64,000 nt of DNA from Stratiolaelaps scimitus (Eukaryota > Arthropoda > Arachnida > Mesostigmata > Laelapidae), in the NCBI GenBank assembly GCA_019614645.1, contig JABWDB010000013.1, forward strand, positions 3,710,501 through 3,774,500. Direction: 5' to 3'. This document shows positions 1-13,300 of this stretch, piece after piece; position 1 is the stretch's first letter, and every line of letters begins with the position of its first letter. The position numbers were made by a program, and so were the translations under genes. The notes under the pieces are model-generated. The model had not been told where the DNA came from. It ran no database searches and saw nothing but the letters and a program-made list of their open reading frames with translations.

Positions 1-3000
1 TATCTTTTCGACGTTCGCGTCCAGTTTCTTTTGTCCGGGTTTCCCATTCGACTCTATTGTTACAGTTAGACGATATATTGTGTGTATATATATATATGTT
101 GATGGTGCATACCCAACACCTGTGATGGGGTGGCGTTCCGCGTGGTATAGTTTTGCTGATGAAATAGCAGTATACATAATATATATATATATATGTAAGA
201 AGTCGACGTATTTCGTTGTATAACATCTATCTATCCCATGTGATGCCGATATAGACGAAGAAGTAGCCGCATTGAAGAGCTTGACGATGAGTGGATTCTT
301 CCTGACGAGAGACGTGTGGTGTGGTCACCAATGGACGCAGTGCACGGTGGGATGCGAAACGCTATTATGCGAAGTGGTGGAAGGGGAATATCATGCAACC
401 CCCGAAGCCCTGTCGCGCCCCTCTATCCTCCCCAAACTCGAAGACGATGAAGAACGCCGTCTAGCGATGACAATGGACAGGAAGCAGCTAGCACTTGGCT
501 GCCTATACTAGGAGTCCAGTATACATATATAAATATATTTTTCTTTAAAGTATAATATAATGTGAACAATCCGTGGAGACACGGATTCATGCTGACCTCG
601 TGTTGTATCTTTTACAGCCTTTATACTTGACAGCATTACTGGAGATAGCGGTAGCAGCTGTAGAAGCAATGCCAACAGCAGCTGTTGGCACTACCACAAC
701 AACAACGTGCAACCCCATACCGGCATTAGGAGGACGTAATCAACGGCCACGAATGCGACACTGGTGGCTTTTGTGGTCAAGCCGATGATATGACTACGGG
801 TAGCTGGCTAGCTGGCTTCGTCGTCGATCGATCGGTAGGCACACAGGCTTCGGAAACTCGAAGACTGGAGGGAGGGTAAGCCCCGCAGTGCCAGCCAAAA
901 CAGAAGGATCGTTGAAGGGTTGTTACGCCACCGCGACGGAGTGGCTACCCGCCACTTACACATTGTAGTTCATCTATCTGCGTATAACGCACGCTGGCGC
1001 TCGACACCGCCTAGCTCTGTCCACTTCACCGAGCCGTTGGTCCCGCAACGGCAACCGAGGCGGCGGCTGCTGCTGCGGCGGCAGCGACGGTAAGACGCGT
1101 AAATGACGATATTCAGTGGCCAATATTACAGCTGTCGCCGTTACAATGCCCTATGTGCTATATCGACAAAGAACGACCGCGACCACTACAGCCACGGCCG
1201 GTACAGCTTCGCATCGAACACCAGGCAGGGAGATATCAGCAGCCGCATATCATAGTGTTACACTTTCATCTTCGGTGCCGCTAACGGACCAATGAACGAA
1301 CGAACATCGACGATCTGCGGTTGCAGGCGTGTAACGTGAAAGCCGCGGCAGGGGGACGCAGATAGGCAGGTGGCCTTTTTTTTTCTTCATGGTGAGTGAG
1401 CACAATCCGTCTTGGCAACTGTTGCTTGTCGCCACGATTTCGCTACAATTGCCGCCGGCTGTCAGCTGAACACAGAAGCAAGTTTAGCAGGCGAAACAAC
1501 GGTACTAACAAGAAGATCACCGTTACGGAGACAGTGGAAGGGTTTGTTGCGGGCGCACGGCAATGGTGGGCGATACGTACAAGGGATATGGGTAGCGAAG
1601 AGGCGGCAGGGGTTGTGACGGATCGGCTCGGGGGATTCGCGGGTATACTTATCCACAGACACATGGCAGTGTTCGCCGCAGCCATCACCGTTACCCCTGA
1701 CAATGAGCTTCTGAGACCCCACCCCCGTGCTGCGTGTACGCGACGCGGGACTGCAGGGTCTTCGTTCGACTTGCTGTCAACACTTAGGGCAAACTTCTAT
1801 TGACGTTTGCCTGAAACCTGGAAAAAGGCACTGTGCCCCTCTTCGCCGCCGGCCGTCTTGTCGGTGTCATTGATCGCAGAAACATCTAGCCACTCACTGC
1901 TTACAATTGTGTTGCTGGTGTATATGGGCAGCAGCCTCTTAGTTGGACAGCCAGCCACAGGGTAAAAAGGCGCGGCTGTGACCCGAGCGCCGAACGAGCT
2001 GTATGCGTAGCCATTTCGGCTATTTTGTAGGCCGTCACCTGTGGATGTCGGTAGCGTTGATGTTTCGGGCACCGGCTTACCTGCATTCACCTTCGTCGAG
2101 GTTTAAAGTAGGCCGCTACTTACGAGCGCTATTCACGTTAACGGGCAGCAACGTATGAAGCAATACAACAACTACTACTAATAATAATAATAATAATAAT
2201 CATAATGGAGCAACAAGTAACAACGACGAGGAGATGAAGCGACCGACGTCTGTGGCGACTGACTAATCTGTCCCCGCCTTGTGTGCTCGCTATAATTGAG
2301 CCGTTCGAGGCGAAACGTTGAATGTGATACTACTGTTTAGCTTGGACAAACCCTTAGCTAAGGCTAGCACATTGAAGCCGGCTCCGTATCGGTCGTAGTC
2401 GATGCCGAGTGTCGATGCTCAGGAGAACCAACGAGATGAAGGAGAGAGAGAGAGAGAATTAGAGTTAGAAGACCCAATCAGTCACAAGAACTGTTGAAGT
2501 TTTGCCGTCGATTTCTATTTGAAAGAGCTACGGGGAACACGATGAAGATAACGGACATGCGCTAAGCAGATGATGTGCACGATGACCGCTTGTAGTGAGG
2601 AGGCATCTTGCAACGAAAACACAAGCCCACTAGGGGCCAAACTTTGAAAGTAACCTGATCAATGATCTTTGTCTATATCCAAGTGATAACCCCATTTCTC
2701 GAACCTGCCATAGAAAATTCGCTAACGATCAGAGGACGTTCGTGGCGATCAGACATGTACGTGTGTTGCAGGCCGACGGGGACTGCATTCGAAACGTTGA
2801 AGTCGGACCAGAATCCGCGCTAACATCATCAGCAACTTGAGTCATCGAAGACGGGACAGCACTTGCTAACTTACTGTGGTTGTAGAATAGCTTCAATTCT
2901 CAATATTAAGGCACGAAGGAAGGCCGGAAGTTCAAAGCCGAAATCACTTACACAATATAACAATAGGCCGGAGGTGGAAATCCCGTTCGGCCTTCCCTAT

Positions 3001-5475
3001 ACGACCAGGCACCCCCATGTTTTCCAGCAATATCGGCTATTTTGCGCCTTTAATCTTACATATTGTGAGGGACACAACTGTGACGTGATACAATCACAGT
3101 AACTTTACAGTAATTGCAAAGAAAACATTGAAGAATTCCACCTAAATTCACCTGGAAGAAACGTAAGCGTCTTTTTTTTTAATACATGGGGTTGCCATAG
3201 TATTTCCTCATTCAACTACTTCTCATACCATCCGGCGGAGGTCATCGGTGTCCCTTGGTCGCCGGTTTCGATGTTTTCCGACAGCAGCCGAAAGTGATTC
3301 AGCAATTTCGATGGAGCCAGGCCAAAATAGCCGGCTCGAATCCCGCTGCAGGCGGGTGGGGCCGCAGCCAAAATCACACGAGACGAATTGCAGTATTGTA
3401 AACGAAAAGCCTTCCGCTGAGATAGCCTCAGGAGGTGAAACAGCGGGTCTGCCCCGCACAATGAACAATGCTGAATACTGATGACGGGGCTGAAGAAACG
3501 CTGGATGATCGCCGCGAAATGATGACCCAGCCCGTGTTGCAATGTCTACACTTAGACACGTACACCTGTGGCAGGGCACCACCAGGTACCAATGAAAGTT
3601 AATACAATACCTGGAAGCGCGCAACTGCGCAGTCGGCGATCTACCACCACGAAGTCACTACCGGCGGCTGCTGATGCTGCTGCGCTCGCCTCTGCACGAT
3701 GGACCGGTCGCCAGCTGCACCAGTCAGGGATCCGTACGCATCACATCTGCCCATAACCATTGTATGTACTGTAGCTGTTTGAATTGCATCGACGGTTTGC
3801 AGAGCGACGTCATCGACTTCCAGCCGTGACAGCACGAGCGTTGGCAGCTGCGTCGGCATTTGACTGCAATTGGGGGCGGGGTGCTCCATTTTGATCGAGT
3901 CTTCGACATCATCGCTGCTGTTATCATTGTACGAATATATGGTAGATATATGACGTATGGCAACGGGGAGAGACGACTTCTCGCGGCCACTGTATCATCT
4001 ATTGGCTGGGTGGGCGGGGAAAACCGAAGGGCTGACAACCGATACAGGCGTAAGGATGTTCTCTGCCTGCGCTGCTGTGATGTGCTATGATCGTGCTGAT
4101 AACAGAGATCTTTGTTTAAATCTCACATACATAGATAGGCCGATACTCAGGCGTGCCATGACAGCAGCAAGGGGAGATGGTCAGCGGTCAGCCATCTTCC
4201 GCGAGTGGGCCTGCGCTGTTTGCTGGACAATGTCAACGAGCAAATCCACAGCCTTTTCGGCCACGACCATTATGATGCAATATCAGTATTCAGCATCAGC
4301 AGAAGCGGCAGCTGATAAAACTGATTTAACTTTCCCGGGCCGCGAAACCGACAACCACCACCTTCCAGTTCGCTTGCGCTCAAGTCGTAGCACGTTAACT
4401 AGACATACGCGTTTAGTACAGATACGAACCTGCCGATGTCTAATTTTCACCATAACAACGTTGACAGCGGCGATACAAACAACAAAAACGGAGGAAAAGC
4501 AGCGATGATAATCTTAAAAAACAGTCACATTGAAAAGGTGTGTGTTATTACACAAAGATAATTCAGTCGCTCCAGTGGTGATTCATATATATATATATAT
4601 ATACATTTATCGATCTCACTGTCTTTATATGTCTCTATCTATTCATCTATCGATCCATACGTGAAAGTATCTTTTAATATAGATAGCTAGTTACGCATCC
4701 TACCGTAGCCTCAGGGGGTGCTGATTTTCTCCCGACATAGCAGTGCGGTCATATAGGATTAATATCGAGAAATGTCTGATGGAGGCGTGGCCGAGGGTCA
4801 GACGCAATCAAAAGTCCATTTATACAATACTCTAATTCGCGCAAAGTTCGCATGCATATACATATATATATATATATACAGGCAGGCAACATCGAAGGTC
4901 CAATTTGTGTACGGGCTTTGGTTGACGCAGAAAAATGACGGTTAGAAGACCATGTCCGGGAAAAATCAGGTTCATGCATAAAAATACAATTATATAGAAA
5001 ATGTTCTCTTGATGTTTTCACGACGATCCTTAAGGAACGCGTATATGAAGTGTCGTAAACTCAGTGGAAGATTACGTTGTGCGGCCTCATTTCGGCGCAA
5101 ATGGTTGAAAAAATTTGCAAAAACATCCAAGACGGTGACCAATGACTACGGTACACAATGGTTGCGGAGACGGCTGAAATTTTTTCTAGAAAATCGCTTC
5201 GGGTTCTCACATTGGTGGGAGGTGTTGATTATTCACTGATTGAGCTATTTTCGTTCGTTAATCGCACAGGCACTACATTACAAAGAGATTTACAGGCGTC
5301 GAAATTCGAGTTTCGTCCATATTAATATAGCCAGCCAATTACAATTTTGTCACGACAATGAAAAAATAATTATAACGCAGGTCGGCAATATACACAATCA
5401 AACCAAAAATATAATTTATTGAGCATTTTGCCTAATTTCGTTGTTAAACTGTTCTTGTTTATTTGTTTTCAACAG
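1..5475. other. Region without an assignable gene, upstream of the AKAP2/MISP-like exons
   Basis: I see no exon that I can assign in this stretch. Short open frames occur on both strands but overlap each other and show no domain or conserved motif. The stretch holds short (TA)n runs (around 85-100, 180-195, 4580-4605, 4857-4880), a (TAA)n run near 2178-2203 and a (GA)n run near 2440-2457. The first recognised exon downstream begins in phase 1, so at least one upstream coding exon or a start exon of that gene must lie somewhere to the left, here or outside the window. Confidence 0.5.
2178..2203. repeat. (TAA)n microsatellite
   Basis: About eight TAA units in a row after three ACT units. A simple repeat with no coding role visible. 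Confidence 0.9.
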
Positions 5476-6226
5476 AGCCGCAAGGCATACACGTAGTGGG
5501 CACCGGTGGTCGGGCTTACCTCCGTCGGCAGACCGAAGAGGAACGTATCGAAATGGAGACACTTCACGAGGAACCCGAGCTACAGTCATCTCAACAGGCG
5601 AACCACACGATCGCTGGCCATGAACAGCAGCAGCAGCACGAACAGCGGAAGAACTCACCTCACATTATGTCCGACAGCGTCAATGCCCACCTAAATAACA
5701 AGGCGACTAGGAACATCGCTCAGGTAAGATGAACGACAATTAAAATCGGCTAGTTTTAGCTTATTATACCGTGTTTTTTTTTATTATTCATAGATTGTGC
5801 ATTTATTCATAGATTGTGTACGTTTGTGTCGTATGGCATGGCTCACAGCAGCAAGTGCTGTCTTGTTTCAAAGCAAAGACTGGCTTTTCTGTTTTTTTTT
5901 ATCGGCTTCTCGTTCGTTCACTCGAAAGTGAAGACTCGGAGATCGCCTGTTCGAGCGATAACAAGTTATCACTGGTAGAGGCTACGCCGTAGATTTGAAC
6001 AGGGCGATGCGGTCTTGTTCTTGCAGGTTTCTCGATGAAGCTTATTATTATTATTATTATTATCGTCAAAGTTACGAAATTCGACTCTATAAAATTACAA
6101 CATGTAATACTTAGCACGAAATGCCTAGTGCTAGATAACTGGTAGTAATAATCGTGTAAGTGATAGGGCAATGCAGCAAAATAGATCGATAACTGAGCAG
6201 ACCCATGATCGGTTCCCTTATCTAAC

Positions 6227-6260
<34 letters not shown>

Positions 6261-7325
6261 CCACCATACAAAGTTGTATTGCAACAATTGTTATTCAACA
6301 GAGCCAGAGCATGCTTATTTATTCGCGTTGTCGCAAAGATCCGTCGTATTTGCCGAGAGGGCGGCCCAGGTTGTGATCGGGATACTTCTAGAAACGCAAA
6401 TCAAAGCGGCAGGTTCCAGGAAATGGCAATGGGCGGTGGGCAGTCTCCAAAGGAGCAGGGATACCCCCTCCGCATCGTGACCGAAATGAAAAATAGATTC
6501 TGATGGCCACCTTAAAACATAAATAGGCCCTCTGCTCTATTTAACTTGCGGCTCGCTTAGAGCGCCATCATCGCCGGCGACGGGCAACGAAGCTCTTACT
6601 ATCTATATATATATATATACTTTTTATTAACACTTTTACCAGGTGAATGTGCACATTTGAACATGATTTAACGGCAGTATAAATATAAAAATAGAACATA
6701 TTTATATATATATGTTATACATACATAGAGCTATATTTTGATTGTGTATGTGCACCCGTGCTCATTAACGGTACCGATAACTTTTTAATCATGTCTCAAA
6801 CCACCTACCATATCTATCTATCTAGAAAACAATCTTTAGATACCCAATCATGTTTCATTCGCCTATATTTAAGATGGTGGTGCGCTGTTGCTGCCGACAG
6901 CGACCGACCAGCCGGCGACGATACCAGCTTCAATTAAACATCCGGCTCCTAAATCACAACGAGCGGTAGATACACGAAACAAGCCTCTTTTTTTTTTGTT
7001 TTGTTTTGTTGCTGCGCTCCGCGTTAATAACAATTACCCCGCAGAGAGTTATTTGTCTCGAATAATGTCGGCATGCGCTGCTGCTGTACGTAGTCACGTG
7101 ACAATATGAAATATCTCACGATTCAACAGCAACGAGAGGCGGAAAGAAGAACAGCGGCACAGTGGTTATAGCACACAATTTATAGTAGTCACTGGCGCTA
7201 TTCACACCGAGCAGAAATGGCGGAACATCAGTTCGGCGGTAAATACAAACAAGCGGCGGGCAGGCAAGCCTGAAAAATAACGTAGGGACCCTCTTGTGTT
7301 CATCAATTTGGCGCTGGATCCGTCC

Positions 7326-7373
<48 letters not shown>

Positions 7374-10300
7374 GTTCGCCCGCGACTCGTGCGCGCGTCT
7401 GTGCGCTGTGTGTCGCTCTCGTTAGCGAGAGAGTTCGCCGCTGATCGAACAGAAAAGAGATCACCGCCATCCCATTTTTCGCCTCTCGCCTCGCCGTGAA
7501 CGAAAGCCGAATTTATCGTTGCCACCAATAGCTGCCGTTGGCAGCAGAATGTTTTGACGATTAGCCATCATTAGCTATCTCGTCGAAAGGGCTGTGGTAG
7601 CTTCATGAGAGAAGAAAAAAAAATGACACGCGCTCGCGAACAACAGTTGTTGAAAACACTTTATTTTGCACGCTGCCGGTGCGATGCGAGATGGCAAGCC
7701 TCGAAATCCTGTGGGATCATCGGTGAACTGGATCAGCCAGCAGTGGTGGTCAGTCGCATCGGGTTGATACATTGATACTCGAAGAGGACGACAAGCAAGG
7801 GTAAACGGCAAATTGTCCTACCAACACAGCTCGTCGGAAATTCATCGAAATGAGCCGAAATCAAAGGTTTCATAGATGACAAACAGTAATCGAAGTTTTC
7901 GCAGATATAATTCAACTCATTGAAAAGAAGTGTCCTGTGAAAGATACTGCTTTCGCATGTCTGAATTTGGAACGTTCGATATTGAAGGACTCGGCACGAC
8001 TCTCGTTATCGTACCGAGTTCTGCTTGCTACATGTATGCTATACAGAGATGAGGAGAAACATTTCATTTTAGCTCAGACCTCAGCTTTGGTAGAGCTCTG
8101 CGCTCCCTTCAAACGATTTGTCGGCTTGCGTTGCACACCGATACTCAATGGTTTTGTACAATTTGTCCATTGGATAAGAAAACAAAGACACGATCTAACT
8201 ATACTCGCCTGTGTTCGTTGATACTGTGCCAAAGCAAACTGTCGCCATCGCTGCGACATTGCCGTATATTGCCATATAGTGCCATAGTGCCGATTCTAGT
8301 CATATTAAATCGAAAATTAACAACGTCGCACGTCATGCCTAGTCCAGTAATCATCATTATTAATACAGAGCAAAAACCATTTCGCACTTCGGCTCCCGGC
8401 ACTGCCTACCGCCATCTAATCGAAATCTGGCGCAATTACACGCGCGATATCGCACACAAACTCCTATATACAACAATCCTATACAACAATAACGGTTGTA
8501 CTAATAATAATGATAATAATAATAGTAATGATAGCAATGATCATGAATCATGCTAATCGTAACACGACAACAGATATCACTGTGTGTGCCCACGTACACG
8601 TATCGTGTATCTCATAACCAATACGATTCCAATCGTAGCCGCTCTATCATAGACATTGTCTTCGAATTCGGCACTGCCGCGTCGGACAGAAGATAAACGC
8701 GAGAGCTTCTCTAACGGCGGAGGTCAGACTAACGCTGAAATCAAAAGCGACGAAAGGTCACCACCTCGATCATTGATTCGCTCCCTTGTTTGTGTTACTT
8801 CGCCTGCAGATGCAACTCGGCGTATCTGTCCACATCGGACAGATTGAACGCGGCAGCATTCTGTCGCTGCGGCGGCGGCCTAATCACCGTCATGCCACAC
8901 TAACTGACATTTACCTCTTGTAGCTCTTCGCTGGAACCGGAAGACAGAAGAATGCTGGTGATGCTGATGATAATGATAATGATAATAATAATAATAGTAA
9001 TACCTCAATAAAAGCTTTAATTCTGTGAGATGCGTAAGATGCTAGGAAGGTCTCAAAAACAACGAAGGATATAATTGGAAAAATTTGAGAAAAATTATAC
9101 CTCAAATAAATAAGTCAGAAGAAGATTCGGTGCTATCAGGATTCGGTGTGTTCTAGTTTTGTCATGGTGAACAACGAATGCAGTTTATTAGAACCGCGAA
9201 TATTTCGGGTCATAGCCGAAAAATTGTGGGTGAAATGAAAAAATTGTGGGTAAAATAAAAAAAAGGTGATCAAGAACGAGCTGGCTGCAACCCCGTTTAC
9301 CTGATTATATCCGTCATTTTCATTTTCAAATCAGACCAATTGTATTTGGAAATCAATTTAACTTTAACAATAATAATAATAATAATAATGTCTATTTACA
9401 TCACAATGTTAATCCCTCGTGCAATTAGGTCTATCTCATGGCGCCATCGTTGCAATGATACGATCTCTATAGTTTACACGTAGCCTCTATATCATATTTT
9501 TTGTGAGATGCAATTTATAAGCTCTCTGTCACTGTCCGTCAATGATTACCATAACCAACACGCAATATGACGGCCAGATTAATTCGTGTAGACGTATCTG
9601 TTGAATATGAGTGATTATGTTGTTCCTTTTACTGGCTGCGTGATTTCTTACAGGACGAATTGCTATATTCCAGTCCGCGAAATGCAATAGGCCTTTCCCA
9701 GAGTCTTGCTGAAACTAGTTATCACTATTGGCTACTACATAATGAGAATGACAATAATTGTAATTAATGCAATATCCTTCTCGTTACAACCATAACCACC
9801 AGCACCACCACTACTTGTACAAATCTGGCACTAGTCGACTATTTCTGATGCGTCCATATCGTTTTTTCTAGTTCGCCTGATCCATTCTTAATCCACGTTA
9901 TTCTTACCATTCTTGGCCCGCACCCTATTTGCGTGCCTACGGATGGGGACACAGTCGGCCTTTCAAGCAAGCACACACACCCTTCTCTCAATGTATATAT
10001 ATATACCTTCTCATTCGCTGCTTTGTTTTATGTATATAGATATATATAGATTTGATGATTACGGCAAAGCTCTCCTCGACTAGAACCAGCAGTGGCAGAA
10101 CTACAAAACAAAACAATACAATAAACAATAGTGTCACAATGACCGCCGCCGCCGCCACTCGTTGCTGGGTGGTGTCTCTTCTGGGTGGGACGGACGCTTC
10201 GGCTGGCAGCACCAAACGTCACAGCATTTGTGTTAGCCAGGCAGCTCGGTGCCGCCGACCAACCAACAAACCGAGATAGTGACTTGGTGACTGACCAGAC

Positions 10301-13300
10301 GACTTTGCACCGAGCTCAACACAAAGCCCCTCGCGCAGCGCACATATGAGAATGCTACCTCCACCCAACACGATTTCTGTGCTGATTACTGTTGATGTTT
10401 CGCTTGCAGCCGCGTCAGACGTGTATTATATGGTCTGCTGAGCCAACGGTGCAAGGAGCAGTGGACGCATCGTCACCAGAAGATGAGCACTAGAAGCATT
10501 TGTAGTAGTCGTAGTAGTACTCATGCTGGTGGTAGGATCAGAAGGAGAAAAAATCGGATGAACGAAAGTTTATTTTTAGACTTGCGAATTAGTGACGAAG
10601 CGGCTGTGGCCGTTGTTGTTGTTTGCCGTGAGTGCTTTTATGATGGGTGGTTGGCGGGGCGGCGGACACCGAACGTGGAGACAGTCAGCCGGTGTCTGCA
10701 CCGCATCGCTGCTGTGCAATGAATGAGACACCCGTATAACACCCTACCCATTCAAGCCCGCCCAATGTTAGTGCAACGTTGTATGCCCTCCCTCCCCCCT
10801 GAAGCTATGCTATACCACGATAGTAAGGGGAGTTGTGTATACAGAAAATTGTGCAATTTTCGTACACAATAATAAATAAACTGGACGGCAGAAGTTTCAT
10901 GGAAACTACATGACGATGCTTGTGGGTATCTACTGTAATGAAGTCTATTGAAACACATGCCTGTTGTATTTGTTGTAAAGACAAAAGGCGTGATGGCAAC
11001 AAATATTGGAGGACAACAATGTAGTCTACCGCTATTCGTATTGCGGTACCTGTGCAGATGGCTGGGTGCATGCATGTCAGCATTTTCACAATAGCTCTAG
11101 CGAAGGGGTCTCTAGAGTGGTCAAATTTCATGAGGTATAAATAATGGACAGCGCCCTGACGTTTTCGGCCTCAGATATGTCCGCAATGCATACTGGTAAC
11201 ATTGGAGAAAACTACACACAGCACTATCCGCTCTACGGTAGTTTGATGTGTCTTCTAGGTCCACGAGAGACATCACGAGCCTCGAATTTTGCAAATTCGC
11301 TCCTAAGTTTATTGGCCGTTACGGATCATATGTTGATACGTAAATCATGTCCGAAACCTGCCCTGAGCTGAGTAATGCAGAATCACACAGGATCATGCCA
11401 TATCAACTTGCACACACAGATTACCCTAAAAGTATTCGTCCTGGGGACGCTATTAAGTGGCTATCCCCGCTGTTCAACGATCGTACCGCATCCTGTGGAC
11501 GATTCGAAACCTCGCGAATCGCGAAGATTATTAGCATCAGACTCGAATTCGACCAAACGATTATAAATCGCAAATCATGAACAGCGTATCGGCATCAGTC
11601 GAAATATTGTATACTATAGCATGCGTGACACTCGCCGTAGATAATTTGCTACAGAGTCGTTTTTTTGCAAACGCGCCACGCCGTCTACAGCAAAATGAAT
11701 TTCGCGAATCACGTGTCAACGGTTTTTTTCGAAGTTTTCAAACGAGCATTGGGAGTAACTGACGGCTGTCTTCGTCCCGATGAGCTCAAGAGCTCAACAA
11801 AACCTTCAATTTTCCTCTTTAATCGCATTCAACGCAGAACCATGATGAATAGCGATGACAATAGCAATGACAGCACCCCCTCCGCCGGAATTGTCGACTA
11901 GGCGACTGTGCGCCGATTATGTTGGCGTTGTCGACGTTGGAAATTTGTCCCCAATATGGCTGTGCGTGTGATACCGCAGCAGCAGCCGGCGACGCTACGC
12001 TCTCTCTCTCTCTTCTCGCACTCTGTGGAATACCCCGACACGAAACGGATCTCAGCTCATTGTAGCTCTTGGTGCTGGCTTCTGGCTCGCGATCTGAGGC
12101 CACAGATCAGCCCGTTTTTGCGGCGCGCATCGGCCGTCTGCTGTACCGTTCACTGCTTCTCAAGATATGTATGAACTCCGGTTTTTGAATTCTGAAATTT
12201 TGTAATAGGATGATGGTGACGACGACGACGACGTCGATGAACAAAACTTTTTCGGGCTGACTCTCAGCCAACATTTAACGTCCACGGTACCGCTTTCGAC
12301 GTCGATGAACAGCGAAGCTTGGAAGGGACCGGTGGGGGTGGAACAGTGAATAGGCGCTGCTGAATAAAATATGGACCGCGACCGGCGGCGTAAACAACGA
12401 ACAACTGCCGCTAACAGGTCCGAAGCAGCAGTCACAACAAGAATAACAACAGCAACAGCAGCCGCAGGAGCGGGAGCTGCTGCAACTAAGAACGGACTCT
12501 CTCTCTCTCTCTATATATATATCTCTCTCTGCACAGCTCGAGCTGTGCCTGCTACCATACATTCTTGGCCCCAGCCAACAACACAAGTGCTGTCTCTTTC
12601 AGCTGCCTGATAGCTGCCGTTACCTGTTGTTGTTGCTGCTGCGGCCGGTTCAATAATGACGATAATAATGTCGAAAGGGCATCAGGTCGCAGGCAGCAGC
12701 GACTCTGCACAAAAACCAGCTCTGCCGTCCCACACAGCTAGCTGTTCACCTATAGAGACATTTGACACACACACGCACACAAGACAAGCACGCGCTCACA
12801 TAGAGCACTCAAAATGAAGCCTCCCGTTCATTCGATCATCCGGAGCTGAACGAAGCTGCTGCGTCCAGCAGGCCGCCGCGTCTGGGTCGGCAAGTGGCGT
12901 CTTTGGTTTCCTATTTCTGACTTGATCGTCTGACCCCCGTCCAACAGAACTTATGCCACGACCGATAGATCTGCCTCTCTTCTCGAGCTCTTCAGAGCGC
13001 GCTGCTCAATAGCAAGCAGGCAAGCTAACTTGAGCCCTGACCAGCATGCCAGAGCAGCCAATCGAGCAGTATACCCGAATAGATAGATATATATAGGTAT
13101 TATTGCTAGTATACCGCCGCTGCTGGTACTGCCGCATCGTCGCGTGACCCTTACACATTGCCGCATCGCTCATCTTTTGCGTTCGGCGTGAACATACATT
13201 TTCACCCATGTGTACATGTGTTTTTTTTTTGATAATACAGCCAGGTGAATTCTATAAACCATCGAGCCTTCGTAGCTACTTTGAGATTCATCTCATATGA

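Noticed and set aside
3957..4508. 183-codon frame on the plus strand
   Set aside because: Low-complexity, Thr/Arg-rich composition with no domain; similar frames exist on the other strand, so it looks like chance.
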